From: Mesohalobacter halotolerans | GTDB lineage: Bacteria > Bacteroidota > Bacteroidia > Flavobacteriales > Flavobacteriaceae | Assembly (NCBI RefSeq): GCF_006120725.1 | Contig: NZ_SWMU01000003.1 | Coordinates: forward strand, 496,001-560,000 | Direction of reading: 5' to 3' | DNA: 64,000 nucleotides | Translations under genes and position numbers: made by a program | Part shown: in pieces, positions 1 through 8,537 of the stretch | How positions within the stretch are numbered: the stretch's first letter is position 1 | How the letters are laid out: every line of letters begins with the position of its first letter | Notes under the pieces: generated by a model | Database searches by the model: none | What the model saw: only the letters and a program-made list of their open reading frames with translations | What the model was told of the DNA's origin: nothing

Positions 1-1
1 T

Positions 2-697
2 ATGGTCAATCTAGCTCTATACCATCATGTTGTTAAATTTTGTCATGTTAGCTCTATCGCTGCTTTAGGCCAATATCAAGATACACATGTCATAGATGAA
101 AAGGCACCGAGAGATTCTGAGCATTCAAAAAGTCGTTATAGCATTACCAAATTTGGTGCAGAAATGGAAGTTTGGCGAGCTTCTCAAGAAGGGCTAAATG
201 TTGTTATTGTAAATCCGGGACTAATTCTGGGGTCAGGTTTTTTTGACTCAGGGAGTGGAATGATTTTTAATAAGGTTTTGAACAACTTTAAATTTTACCC
301 GCCAAAACAAACAGGTTTTGTTTTTGTGGACGATGTCATCCTTGCGATGATAAAACTCATGCAATCTGACATTATAAACCAACGTTATATATTAGTTGGA
401 GAAAATACAAGTTTTAAAAAAGTGATGATTACAATAGCAAATACTTTTCAGCGTAAACCACCTCAATATAAAATAAATAAGCTTGCTTTGTACATACTCT
501 GGGTTTTCCAAAACATTTTAAGCTTATTTAAGTCTCAAAAAAACCAAATCACTTTAAATACCATAAGACAAATCAATTCAAAACGAATTTTTAGTAATAA
601 AAAATCTGTTCAAGATTTAGGTTTACAATATACTTCCTTAGACAAATCTATAAATCTTATATTTGAAGATTACAAAAAACTAAAAAAGACAATTTAA
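2..697 (+). CDS. NAD-dependent epimerase/dehydratase, N-terminus cut off
   Basis: This is the C-terminal part of an extended short-chain dehydrogenase/reductase, a cytoplasmic family that uses NAD(P) to epimerise, dehydrate or reduce nucleotide sugars and similar substrates. The window edge removes the start: the Rossmann motif GxxGxxG that should lie about 100 residues before the active site is absent. Visible in order are HVSSIAALG with the catalytic serine (residues 17-18 of the visible part), Y46-x3-K50 in SRYSITKFGAE, and NPGLILG near residue 71. Order and spacing fit the family well. Two bases separate it from the next gene, so they are probably co-transcribed. The substrate cannot be told from the sequence. 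Confidence 0.85.
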   Translation: MVNLALYHHVVKFCHVSSIAALGQYQDTHVIDEKAPRDSEHSKSRYSITKFGAEMEVWRASQEGLNVVIVNPGLILGSGFFDSGSGMIFNKVLNNFKFYPPKQTGFVFVDDVILAMIKLMQSDIINQRYILVGENTSFKKVMITIANTFQRKPPQYKINKLALYILWVFQNILSLFKSQKNQITLNTIRQINSKRIFSNKKSVQDLGLQYTSLDKSINLIFEDYKKLKKTI

Positions 698-699
698 AT

Positions 700-1416
700 A
701 TGAGTCAAAAGGGGCAACTTTATTTAATACCTACCCGTTTAGGAGACCAACCACCACTAGAAGTTTTACCGCTTTCTATCAGAAAGAAAATCACAGATAT
801 TAACCATTACATCGTCGAAAATGAAAAGGTTGCACGTAGGTTTATCAAGAAAATTGTCCCGTCAAAAAGCCAAGATAAATTGAATATCAACCTCCTAAAC
901 AAATTTACCCAAGACATCGAAATCCCTGAGTTTTTAAAACCTTGTGAAGATGGACTTGATATTGGTTTGATGACCGATGCCGGATGTCCAGGCGTAGCAG
1001 ATCCAGGATCAAAAGTCGTAAACCTTGCACATCTTCAAAGCATAAAGGTCGTGCCCTTAGTTGGACCGTCTTCAATTATTTTAGCATTAATGGCAAGTGG
1101 ATTAAATGGTCAAAATTTTGCCTTTAATGGGTATTTACCTATTGATAAAAGTGAGTGTAAAAAACGAATTAAACAGTTGGAAAAACATGCTGAGACCAAC
1201 AATCAATCACAAATTTTTATAGAAACCCCTTACCGTAACGGTCAACTTTTTGAAACTTTTTTAAAAACACTTAAACCTCATACACAACTCTGTGTAGCTG
1301 TCGATTTAACCTTGAATACAGAATTTATTTTGACAAAAAGCGTCAGTGCATGGCAAAATGAAAACCCCGATTGGCATAAACGCCCCGCTATTTTTATTTT
1401 TCAGCCTGAGTTTTAA
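700..1416 (+). CDS. SAM-dependent methyltransferase, RsmI/tetrapyrrole-methylase family
   Basis: The fold is that of the tetrapyrrole methylase family, whose closest characterised bacterial member is RsmI, which 2'-O-methylates C1402 of 16S rRNA using S-adenosylmethionine. The diagnostic segment GLMTDAGCPGVADPG is at about residues 88-102, followed by a second family motif, PLVGPSSIILALMASG, near residue 120. At 238 residues it is clearly shorter than classical RsmI (about 280), and it lacks the usual N-terminal GTLYLVATPIGN form, having GQLYLIPTRLGD instead. It may therefore be the short Bacteroidota paralogue rather than RsmI itself, and the target RNA position is not certain. It starts two bases after the epimerase gene. 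Confidence 0.8.
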   Translation: MSQKGQLYLIPTRLGDQPPLEVLPLSIRKKITDINHYIVENEKVARRFIKKIVPSKSQDKLNINLLNKFTQDIEIPEFLKPCEDGLDIGLMTDAGCPGVADPGSKVVNLAHLQSIKVVPLVGPSSIILALMASGLNGQNFAFNGYLPIDKSECKKRIKQLEKHAETNNQSQIFIETPYRNGQLFETFLKTLKPHTQLCVAVDLTLNTEFILTKSVSAWQNENPDWHKRPAIFIFQPEF

Positions 1417-1434
1417 GATTTTATTATACTTAAA

Positions 1435-1468
1435 TTGAATTACCAGACCGGGCAGACTATTATATTTG
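1435..1468 (+). promoter_or_regulatory. Bacteroidota-type promoter of the TonB-receptor operon
   Basis: A TTG (1435-1437) and a TATATTTG box (1461-1468) match the -33 TTG / -7 TAnnTTTG consensus with a 23-base spacer. The predicted transcript would begin about 35 bases before the receptor start codon. Confidence 0.5.
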
Positions 1469-1508
1469 TTTGCTTATAAATTTATGATTTTTTCAATTTA
1501 TATCAAGC

Positions 1509-3875
1509 ATGAAAATTATCTGGTTTTTATTGCTAATTGCTTTTAGCTTAAAATGCCTATCGCAAGAAAAGTTCAGCGTTAGTGGCAAAATAAAAGATAT
1601 AGAAAACAATGAAACCCTACTTGGGGTAAATATAATAGTTGAAGAACTTCAAACGGGAACCGTAAGTAATGCCTATGGTTTTTATTCATTGACTCTTCCA
1701 AAAGGTCAATATACATTTACAATAAGCTATCTTGGTTTTGAAACATTAAAAGATACAATCAAACTTAACGGAAATATCAAAAAAAACTTTTTCCTCACTC
1801 CAGCTTCAGAACAATTAGAGGAAATCACTATAAGAGACAATTTTGAACAGCAAAATATTCGTAAACCAGAAATGAGTATTAATCGCTTAAAGCAATCAAC
1901 TATCAAACAGATACCAGTTGTTTTTGGAGAAGCTGATGTCTTAAGGTCAATTGTCCAGTTTCCCGGAGTTACAAACGCTGGAGAAGGTTCTTCTGGGTTT
2001 AATGTACGAGGTGGTAGTGCAGATCAAAATTTAATCTTACTAGATGAAGCCGTTATATTTAATTCGTCTCACCTTTTCGGTTTATTTTCAATCTTTAATC
2101 CGGAAGCTGTAAAAGATTTAAAATTATATAAAGGTGGAATTCCCGCAGAATACGGTGGTCGTGTATCTTCAGTTCTGGACATAAAGCAAAAAGATGGTAA
2201 CTATAAAGAGTTTCAAGGCGAAGCCGGTGTTGGCGTAATTTCTAGCAAACTTTTACTAGAGGGACCAATTCAAAAAAACAAAAGCTCATTTTTAGTGAGT
2301 GGACGATCAACTTATGCACATTTGTTTCTTAAAGCTATAGACAATCCCAATGCCGCTTATTTTTACGATTTTACAGCAAAGGGCAATTATATATTTAATG
2401 ATAAAAATAAATTAATGCTTTCAGGATATTTTGGTCGTGATTTCTTTTCCCTAGACGGTAGCTTTGACAACATATATGGTAATAGTTTTATCAATCTTAG
2501 ATGGAATCATGTATTTAACGACCAGTTATTTAGCAATATGTCTATCATTGGTGGAGAATACATTTATGAGTTAGATTTAGATATTGTTGGATTTAATTTT
2601 AGAAGTGGAATCCAAAATCTAAATTTAAAATATGATTTCAACCACTATTTATCAGATGAATTTCAGTTGAATTATGGTCTAAACAGTTTTTACTATGTAG
2701 TAAATCCCGGAAAGATAAAACCAACAGGAGACAATTCAGGAATTACAGAAGATCAACTTACTAAAAAATATGCTATTGAACCTGCTTTATTTTTGTCTGC
2801 AGAACATCAATTTTCAGATAACTTTTCTGCAGAATACGGACTGCGCTGGAGCAGTTTTTTTCGACTTGGACAAGATGAATTAAATATCTATGACAACAAT
2901 TTACCTTTATTATATAACCAACAATTTGGTATTTATCAAAGAGCAGAACCTATTGGCACAAGAACAGATAGCCGATCTGATGTGATTAAAACATTTCACA
3001 ATCTTGAACCGCGAATTGCCTTGGCTTACGCCCTTGACAACAACACTTCTCTAAAAGCCAGCTATAATAGAATGGCACAATATTTACATCTTATCACTAA
3101 CACTAATTCTCCAACACCGCTTGATGTTTGGGCTCCTAGTGGTCCATTCATAGAACCACAACTCCTCGACCAATTTGCCGTTGGCTATTTTAAAAGCTTT
3201 GAGCAAAACAAGTTTGACCTTTCCATAGAAGCCTTTTACAAGACAGTAGATAACAAGCTCGATTTTATAGATGGTGCAGATTTAATTGCTGCAGATGCCA
3301 TCGAACAAGAAACGCTGAATGGTGAAGCCAGAAGTTATGGACTAGAACTGATGCTCAAAAAAAATAGAGGTCGTCTTAATGGCTGGATTGCCTATACGCT
3401 ATCGCGTGCTGAACAGCGCACACCAGGGAGATTTTCTAATGAACCTGGAATTAACAACGGTAAATGGTATTTAGCCAACTACGATAAAACACATGATTTA
3501 ACGGTGCTTGGTAATTATAAACTAAACAAACAATGGACATTCAATCTTAATTTTAATTTACGAACTGGACAACCTGTAAATTTTCCCGTGGGCCAATTTA
3601 ACTTTCAAGGCCTAACTGTTCCGATTTATGAAGGGCGAAACAATGACCGTTTACCAATTTTTCACCGTTTAGATGTATCAGCAACCTACAGACCTAAAGC
3701 TAAAAGAGAAAAAAAATGGAAAGGTTATTGGAATTTTGGGATTTATAATATTTACAATCGAAGAAATGCAGCGTCAATTAGTTTTGAGGAAAATAGAAAC
3801 ACAGGTCAAAATGAAGCTGTAAGATTTTCTATATTTGGAATTGTACCGTCTGTAAGTTACAATATTAGTTTTTAA
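1509..3875 (+). CDS. TonB-dependent outer-membrane receptor with carboxypeptidase-like N-domain
   Basis: This is an outer-membrane active transporter powered by TonB. A signal peptide (residues 1-18, ending SLKCLSQ) is followed by a carboxypeptidase-regulatory-like beta-sandwich domain (about 22-105), a plug domain (about 115-230, with FNVRGGSADQNLILLDEA) and a 22-strand type barrel to residue 788. The protein ends in an aromatic residue (SYNISF), the usual signal for BAM assembly. The DUF4249 lipoprotein 12 bases downstream is a recurrent partner of this receptor class in Flavobacteriia. The cargo is unknown. The following murQ gene allows, but does not prove, a link to cell-wall sugar uptake. 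Confidence 0.92.
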   Translation: MKIIWFLLLIAFSLKCLSQEKFSVSGKIKDIENNETLLGVNIIVEELQTGTVSNAYGFYSLTLPKGQYTFTISYLGFETLKDTIKLNGNIKKNFFLTPASEQLEEITIRDNFEQQNIRKPEMSINRLKQSTIKQIPVVFGEADVLRSIVQFPGVTNAGEGSSGFNVRGGSADQNLILLDEAVIFNSSHLFGLFSIFNPEAVKDLKLYKGGIPAEYGGRVSSVLDIKQKDGNYKEFQGEAGVGVISSKLLLEGPIQKNKSSFLVSGRSTYAHLFLKAIDNPNAAYFYDFTAKGNYIFNDKNKLMLSGYFGRDFFSLDGSFDNIYGNSFINLRWNHVFNDQLFSNMSIIGGEYIYELDLDIVGFNFRSGIQNLNLKYDFNHYLSDEFQLNYGLNSFYYVVNPGKIKPTGDNSGITEDQLTKKYAIEPALFLSAEHQFSDNFSAEYGLRWSSFFRLGQDELNIYDNNLPLLYNQQFGIYQRAEPIGTRTDSRSDVIKTFHNLEPRIALAYALDNNTSLKASYNRMAQYLHLITNTNSPTPLDVWAPSGPFIEPQLLDQFAVGYFKSFEQNKFDLSIEAFYKTVDNKLDFIDGADLIAADAIEQETLNGEARSYGLELMLKKNRGRLNGWIAYTLSRAEQRTPGRFSNEPGINNGKWYLANYDKTHDLTVLGNYKLNKQWTFNLNFNLRTGQPVNFPVGQFNFQGLTVPIYEGRNNDRLPIFHRLDVSATYRPKAKREKKWKGYWNFGIYNIYNRRNAASISFEENRNTGQNEAVRFSIFGIVPSVSYNISF

Positions 3876-3887
3876 AGCGGATTCGAA

Positions 3888-4700
3888 ATGAAAAAATGCT
3901 ATGTCTTATTATTATTAACTATAGTCACTTTAGGATGCGAAGATGTCATAAATGTAGATTTAAATGAAGCAGAAGAGCGGCTGGTTATTGAAGCCTCTTT
4001 ATTTAAACAAAAAGGGTTTTCAGGCAATAATCAGCAAATCAGAATTACCAAAACACGTGGCTTTTTTGAAGATAGCCTAACGACTATAGAAGACGCTGTG
4101 GTCACAGTTACTAAAGAAGATAATGGACAAGTTTTTGAATTTATCCACGATAGTGCGGGATTCTATAAAGTTTCAGATTTTAATGCAGAATTAATGAAAA
4201 AGTACCGATTAAAAGTCGAAGTTGATGGTGAAATTTATACTGCAGAAGAAACCTTTATTCCTGTAGCAGAAATTGACTCTGTGACCCAAAGAAGTGATGC
4301 TGGCTTTGGTGGTGATGAAATAGAACTCAAGGCTTATTACACTGACCCTGCTGGAGAAGAAAATTTTTATTTATTTAGTTTTGTTGTAAATTTTGTACAA
4401 TTTCCAACCACAGAAATATTTGATGATGAATTCTTTGATGGTAATACCATTTTTGCCCTCTATCAAGAAGAAGAGCTCGAACCCGGAAATGAGGTCATTA
4501 TCCAAAATTTTGGAATGTCTAAACAATTTTACGAATATATGTTTATATTATTGAGTCAAACCGGAGACGCCGGCGGACCATTCCAAACGCAACCAGCCAC
4601 CGTGAGAGGCAACATTATCAATGAAACCAATCCCGATCATTACCCGTTTGGGTATTTTAGTTTATCAGAGTCTGACCAACTTATTTATACCGTTCAATAG
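3888..4700 (+). CDS. DUF4249 family lipoprotein
   Basis: A lipoprotein signal peptide with the cysteine at residue 17 (VTLGCEDV) is followed by the start typical of DUF4249, INVDLNEAEERLVIEA, and a beta-rich body of 270 residues in total. The family is known almost only from Bacteroidota and is usually encoded directly after a carboxypeptidase-like-domain TonB receptor, as here. It is expected at the outer membrane, possibly as an accessory or substrate-binding subunit of the receptor. No enzymatic motif is visible. Its stop codon shares one base with the GTG start of murQ, so translation of the two may be coupled. Confidence 0.85.
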   Translation: MKKCYVLLLLTIVTLGCEDVINVDLNEAEERLVIEASLFKQKGFSGNNQQIRITKTRGFFEDSLTTIEDAVVTVTKEDNGQVFEFIHDSAGFYKVSDFNAELMKKYRLKVEVDGEIYTAEETFIPVAEIDSVTQRSDAGFGGDEIELKAYYTDPAGEENFYLFSFVVNFVQFPTTEIFDDEFFDGNTIFALYQEEELEPGNEVIIQNFGMSKQFYEYMFILLSQTGDAGGPFQTQPATVRGNIINETNPDHYPFGYFSLSESDQLIYTVQ

Positions 4701-5527
4701 TGACTGAAAATTTCAAAAAAATAACAGAGCAAAATTCTCATCATGACGATTTAGAGCAAAAATCTATTTCAGAATTGATTAAAATCATTAATAAAGAAGA
4801 TCAGACAGTAGCTACTGCTGTAACGCAAGCTTTACCACAAATTGAAGCTTTAACGCAACAAGTAGTCAAACAGGTCTCTAAAGGTGGGCGATTGTTTTAC
4901 ATTGGCGCCGGCACCAGTGGTCGTTTAGGGATTCTAGATGCCAGTGAATGTCCGCCGACTTTTGGCGTAAGTGATGATGTGGTCATAGGCTTAATTGCCG
5001 GTGGCGATCAAGCCATTAGAAAAGCTGTAGAGTTTGCTGAAGACAACACTGAATTAGGTTGGCAAGATTTAAAAGCTTATAATATCCATAATGGCGATAT
5101 CGTGATTGGCATCGCGGCTTCGGGTACCACACCCTACGTTTTAGGCGCTGTAAGAGATTGTAAATCTCACAACATCCCGACAGGCTGCATTACTTGCAAC
5201 CCTGGAAGCCCTTTAGCCAAAGCTGTTGATTTTCCGATAGAAGTCGTGGTTGGCCCTGAAGTGGTCACAGGCAGCTCACGGATGAAAGCCGGAACCGCTC
5301 AAAAAATGATTTTAAATATGATATCTACTACTCTAATGATTAAGCTTGGTCGTGTTAAAGGCCACAAAATGGTGGATATGCAGTTAAGTAATCACAAACT
5401 CGTCAATCGCGGTATCGAAATGATTTGTGATGCCATTGATGTAGACAAAGAAACGGCCAAAACCCTGTTAGAACAACACCAAAGCGTCAGACAAGCCATA
5501 GCCCATGGACAGAAAACACACCAATAA
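4700..5527 (+). CDS. murQ: N-acetylmuramic acid 6-phosphate etherase MurQ
   Basis: MurQ cleaves the lactyl ether of MurNAc-6-phosphate to give GlcNAc-6-phosphate and D-lactate in the cytoplasm, a step in recycling or using peptidoglycan amino sugars. The SIS-domain phosphosugar motif GAGTSGRLG is at residues 69-77, followed by ASECPPTF with Glu83, and Glu114 lies in EFAEDN. Both glutamates fall at the positions of the catalytic residues of E. coli MurQ. At 275 residues it is slightly shorter than the usual 290-305. The GTG start overlaps the DUF4249 stop by one base, and the 3' end overlaps the next gene by 23 bases. No MurNAc kinase or anhydro-MurNAc kinase gene is seen nearby. Confidence 0.95.
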   Translation: MTENFKKITEQNSHHDDLEQKSISELIKIINKEDQTVATAVTQALPQIEALTQQVVKQVSKGGRLFYIGAGTSGRLGILDASECPPTFGVSDDVVIGLIAGGDQAIRKAVEFAEDNTELGWQDLKAYNIHNGDIVIGIAASGTTPYVLGAVRDCKSHNIPTGCITCNPGSPLAKAVDFPIEVVVGPEVVTGSSRMKAGTAQKMILNMISTTLMIKLGRVKGHKMVDMQLSNHKLVNRGIEMICDAIDVDKETAKTLLEQHQSVRQAIAHGQKTHQ

Positions 5528-5732
5528 AGAGTTGCTTAAAAAAGGCATTAAATATTTAGCAGCAGCATTACCGCTTTCATTTTTAGGACCATCAGTCTTG
5601 TATTCTGCGTTTAACAATACGGACCACGGCTATTTTATACCCGTTGTGATTGTCGGGTTTCTCCTCTTTTTCGGTGCCATGTTTTGTATTTTCAAAGGCA
5701 TCATGACAATTGTGAAGGCGGTGTTTGATTAG
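5505..5732 (+). CDS. DUF6095-like small membrane protein
   Basis: This 75-residue protein has two hydrophobic segments (about residues 17-35 and 43-70) and a lysine-rich N-terminus (NKELLKKGIKYLAAALPL). The pattern matches a small membrane protein family, DUF6095, that I recall from Flavobacteriaceae; no function is known to me. It overlaps the end of murQ by 23 bases in another frame, which suggests translational coupling. It is the last gene of the receptor/DUF4249/murQ run and is convergent with the MFS gene. Confidence 0.65.
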   Translation: MDRKHTNKELLKKGIKYLAAALPLSFLGPSVLYSAFNNTDHGYFIPVVIVGFLLFFGAMFCIFKGIMTIVKAVFD

Positions 5733-5810
5733 ATTAATTTACTGTAAATTTACTATTGGTCAAAAAAAATGCAGCATTTGATAGTTTAAAATCAAAGAGA
5801 AATTATTTTT

Positions 5811-7133
5811 TTAATTCTGGTTTAAAATCCTCACTAATTTATAGATACCGAGGACAAAACAAACCAACAATACCAAAATTGCATAACGCACATTACCCGT
5901 CAATTGGGCGATGAGTCCGTAAATAGCCATACCAATAACGATCCCAATTTTTTCAGTCACATCGTAAAAGCTAAAAAATGAAGTCGTATCGGTTTCAGAT
6001 TCGGGAATATATTTGGAAAACGTAGAGCGCGACAAACTTTGAATCGCCCCCATAACTAACCCCACAAAAAAGGCTGCAATATAAAATTGTAGAGGTGTTT
6101 TGATAAAAAATGCATAAATACATACGCCCACCCAAACAAGATTGATGCCTATGAGGACACGTTCATTAACATAAAAATTAGTCAACTTTGCTGCAAAATA
6201 AGCTCCAGCAATCGCCACTAGTTGAATCAATAAAATACTAGTAATTAGTCCAGTTGTGGCATCGCCCTTTGGCCATTGTATTTCTTTAACGCCAAAATAC
6301 GTCGCAATAAGCATAATAGTTTGTACTGCAATGCTATACAAGAAAAAAGCCGTTAGGAAATCTTGAAATCGATCTGCAGATTTAATTTTTCTATACACTT
6401 GTCTCAACTCTTTGTAGCCACCGTAAATGATTTGCTTTAATGGTTTCGAGTCTTCATTTTTAACCTGTGGTAAATAGTAAAAACTATATTGGCTAAACCC
6501 AATCCACCAAAGTCCAGTTAAAACAAATGATAATCGCGTTGGTAAACTTTCGCTTTCAAAACCTAACATTTCATAGTTGAGTATCATCCCTAAGCATAAT
6601 ACCAATAGAATTACGCTACCAATATAGCCTAAGGAAAAGCCCTTAGCACTGACTTTATCTTGTTGATGTTTATGCGCAATATCAGGCAAATAGGAGTTGT
6701 AAAACACCAAACTGCCCCAAAAGCCTACTAAACCTAAAAAGTAAAACAAGAGTCCAATGCTTAAATATTCTAGTTCAAAAAAATATAAACCTATACAAGA
6801 CACTCCGCCGAGATAGCAAAAGAATTGCATAAAACGCTTTTTATTTCCTAAATTGTCTGCTATACCACTTAATATCGGACTTAAAACAACTATCACTAAA
6901 AAAGCCAAAGCCGTTGTGTAACTGATAAGGGCATCATTATTAAAAGAAAAACCTAAAAATTGTACTTGATCATTTATAACCTTTCCCTTATCATCTTTTA
7001 CTAAAGTTAAAGCGCCGTAATAAATAGGAAAGATAGCTGATGAAATAACTAGGCTGTAAACCGAATTAGCCCAATCATAAAACGCCCAGGCATGAAGCAA
7101 TTTTGGATGACCTTTTGATAAAATTGGCTTCAT
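5811..7133 (-). CDS. MFS transporter, UMF1 family
   Basis: A 440-residue inner-membrane permease with about twelve hydrophobic helices. The N-terminus HAWAFYDWANSVYSLVISS is the signature of the UMF1 (Atg22-like) branch of the major facilitator superfamily. Members of this branch are linked to efflux or movement of small organic solutes, but substrates are poorly defined. It follows the M48 protease gene by 20 bases on the same strand, so the two probably form an operon. It is convergent with the murQ operon. Nothing unusual is seen in length or topology. Confidence 0.85.
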   Translation of the reverse strand: MKPILSKGHPKLLHAWAFYDWANSVYSLVISSAIFPIYYGALTLVKDDKGKVINDQVQFLGFSFNNDALISYTTALAFLVIVVLSPILSGIADNLGNKKRFMQFFCYLGGVSCIGLYFFELEYLSIGLLFYFLGLVGFWGSLVFYNSYLPDIAHKHQQDKVSAKGFSLGYIGSVILLVLCLGMILNYEMLGFESESLPTRLSFVLTGLWWIGFSQYSFYYLPQVKNEDSKPLKQIIYGGYKELRQVYRKIKSADRFQDFLTAFFLYSIAVQTIMLIATYFGVKEIQWPKGDATTGLITSILLIQLVAIAGAYFAAKLTNFYVNERVLIGINLVWVGVCIYAFFIKTPLQFYIAAFFVGLVMGAIQSLSRSTFSKYIPESETDTTSFFSFYDVTEKIGIVIGMAIYGLIAQLTGNVRYAILVLLVCFVLGIYKLVRILNQN

Positions 7134-7153
7134 GATAAATTGTAATTTTAAAT

Positions 7154-7975
7154 TTATTTAAAGGTATTAACACCAAACTTTTTTGCGGTTTCAATAGCAT
7201 CGGGTGCCCAGTCTTTAAGGTTACTAATTCGTGTATCGTGGGATGGATGTGTACTCAAAAACTCAGGTGGTTGTTCACCATTTCCGGCATTGCCCATGCG
7301 TTCCCAAAGTTTGTAGGCATCTGTTGGGTCGTATCCTGCTATTGCCATTAAAGTGAGACCTATCTTGTCAGCTTCAGTTTCGTGTTTACGGCTAAATGGC
7401 AACATTCCTAACACTTGAGAACCAGCGCCGTAAGCAGCCATAAATCCTTGTTGCACTTCTGGTTCTTGCTCACTTAATGCAATGGTTCCTGCTACGGCAC
7501 CAGCCTGCTGTAACATACTTGCACTCATACGTTGTTGACCGTGATTTGCTAGGGCATGCGCAATTTCATGACCCATAATGGTCGCAACGCCTCTTTCATT
7601 TTCTGCAATGGGCAAAATCCCGGTATAAAATGCCACTTTACCACCAGGCATGGCCCATGCATTGACAATATCATCTTCAATAAGCTTAAATTCCCATTCA
7701 TAATCTTTAGTATAGCCTTGATAACCATTGGCATCAAGCCATCTCTCGGCGGCAACTTTTATTTTATTACCAACTCGTCTTAACATTTTAGCTTCACTTG
7801 TGTCTTCTAAAACTTTACTTTCACTTAAGACTTGATTGTATTGTTGAAATGACATTGGTATTAGCTTTTCATTAGATACAAAAGCCATGGTTTTCTTTCC
7901 TGTAAAAGGATTTGTGTTGCAGTTGACCAACATTAACACCACAAATGTAATTAAAGAAATCGTCTTGATTTTCAT
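7154..7975 (-). CDS. M48 family metalloprotease, lipoprotein
   Basis: This is a zinc endopeptidase of the M48 family (relatives include LoiP and BepA), expected in the periplasm attached to a membrane. A lipoprotein signal peptide ends at Cys19 (LMLVNCNTNP). The zinc motif HEIAH is at residues 136-140, and the third ligand, Glu201, lies in HETEADKIGL. At 273 residues it is a minimal M48 protease without BepA-type TPR repeats. Family members degrade misfolded outer-membrane proteins or help their assembly. A TAnnTTTG box lies 16-23 bases upstream of the start codon. Downstream is the UMF1 permease. Confidence 0.92.
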   Translation of the reverse strand: MKIKTISLITFVVLMLVNCNTNPFTGKKTMAFVSNEKLIPMSFQQYNQVLSESKVLEDTSEAKMLRRVGNKIKVAAERWLDANGYQGYTKDYEWEFKLIEDDIVNAWAMPGGKVAFYTGILPIAENERGVATIMGHEIAHALANHGQQRMSASMLQQAGAVAGTIALSEQEPEVQQGFMAAYGAGSQVLGMLPFSRKHETEADKIGLTLMAIAGYDPTDAYKLWERMGNAGNGEQPPEFLSTHPSHDTRISNLKDWAPDAIETAKKFGVNTFK

Positions 7976-7991
7976 GATCCATTATTTGCTT

Positions 7992-7999
7992 CAAAAGTA
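7992..7999 (-). promoter_or_regulatory. -7 promoter box of the M48 gene
   Basis: On the minus strand the bases read TACTTTTG, a full match to TAnnTTTG, with a leader of roughly 12 bases before the start codon at 7975. No TTG is visible at the -33 position. Confidence 0.45.
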
Positions 8000-8116
8000 G
8001 GAATTTTCTCAATATAATTCTAATTTTAATTGATTCACCATATAGTTTTAAATCGCCTAAACCATTAAAAAATAATTTATTAACACCAAAAAATTCAATG
8101 ATGATAAATTTAATTG

Positions 8117-8124
8117 TATGTTTG
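8117..8124 (+). promoter_or_regulatory. -7 promoter box of the cold-shock gene
   Basis: TATGTTTG matches TAnnTTTG about 30 bases before the start codon. No convincing -33 TTG is seen. The predicted leader is short, so an E. coli cspA-style long cold-responsive leader is not apparent. Confidence 0.4.
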
Positions 8125-8154
8125 TACTTTATTAATTAATTATTTATTTATTTT

Positions 8155-8346
8155 ATGGAAGGTACAGTTAAATTTTTTAATGAGTCAAAAGGTTATGGAT
8201 TCATTACTAACGACGAAACCGGAAAGGACATATTTGTCCACGTTACAGGTCTTAATGGAGAAACCCTTGAAGAAGGCGATCAAGTTGAGTACACTGAAGA
8301 AGAAGGCAGAAAAGGTATGAACGCTACAAACGTTCGTATTCTCTAA
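8155..8346 (+). CDS. Cold-shock protein, CspA family
   Basis: A 63-residue single-stranded nucleic-acid-binding protein that melts RNA secondary structure. RNP1 is KGYGFI (residues 12-17) and RNP2 is DIFVHV (about 25-30); both are intact. The domain is slightly shorter than the usual 65-70 residues but complete, ending in ATNVRIL. It is acidic, as in many Bacteroidota Csp proteins. The gene is monocistronic: a -7 box lies upstream and a perfect terminator hairpin follows 30 bases after the stop. Family members may be constitutive as well as cold-induced, so a cold-shock role is inference. Confidence 0.95.
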   Translation: MEGTVKFFNESKGYGFITNDETGKDIFVHVTGLNGETLEEGDQVEYTEEEGRKGMNATNVRIL

Positions 8347-8376
8347 ATAATACAGATTATTTATTGTTTTTCTTAC

Positions 8377-8408
8377 AAACGCTGTTCAATGTGAACAGCG
8401 TTTTTTTT
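8377..8408 (+). terminator. Rho-independent terminator of the cold-shock gene
   Basis: A perfect 12-bp stem (8377-8388 with 8392-8403), a three-base loop ATG and a run of eight T at 8401-8408. Confidence 0.92.
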
Positions 8409-8497
8409 ATGGCTCTAATTCTATTTAGTGTAAGATGAAAAAATAAAATTAAGATATTTATAACTAAACATAAATCTTACTTATGCATGTTTAGCTT

Positions 8498-8505
8498 TAT
8501 ATTTG
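8498..8505 (+). promoter_or_regulatory. -7 promoter box of the SPFH gene
   Basis: TATATTTG matches TAnnTTTG. Because the transcript would start near 8511, it supports the ATG at 8538 rather than the in-frame ATG at 8487 as the true start. Confidence 0.45.
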
Positions 8506-8537
8506 ATTTGGTTATACTAAACTTAAAATCCAACATC

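Noticed and set aside
8055-8154. Long cold-responsive leader (RNA thermometer) before the cold-shock gene
   Set aside because: The best -7 box lies only about 30 bases before the ATG, so there is no room for a long structured leader, and no cold-box string is recognisable.
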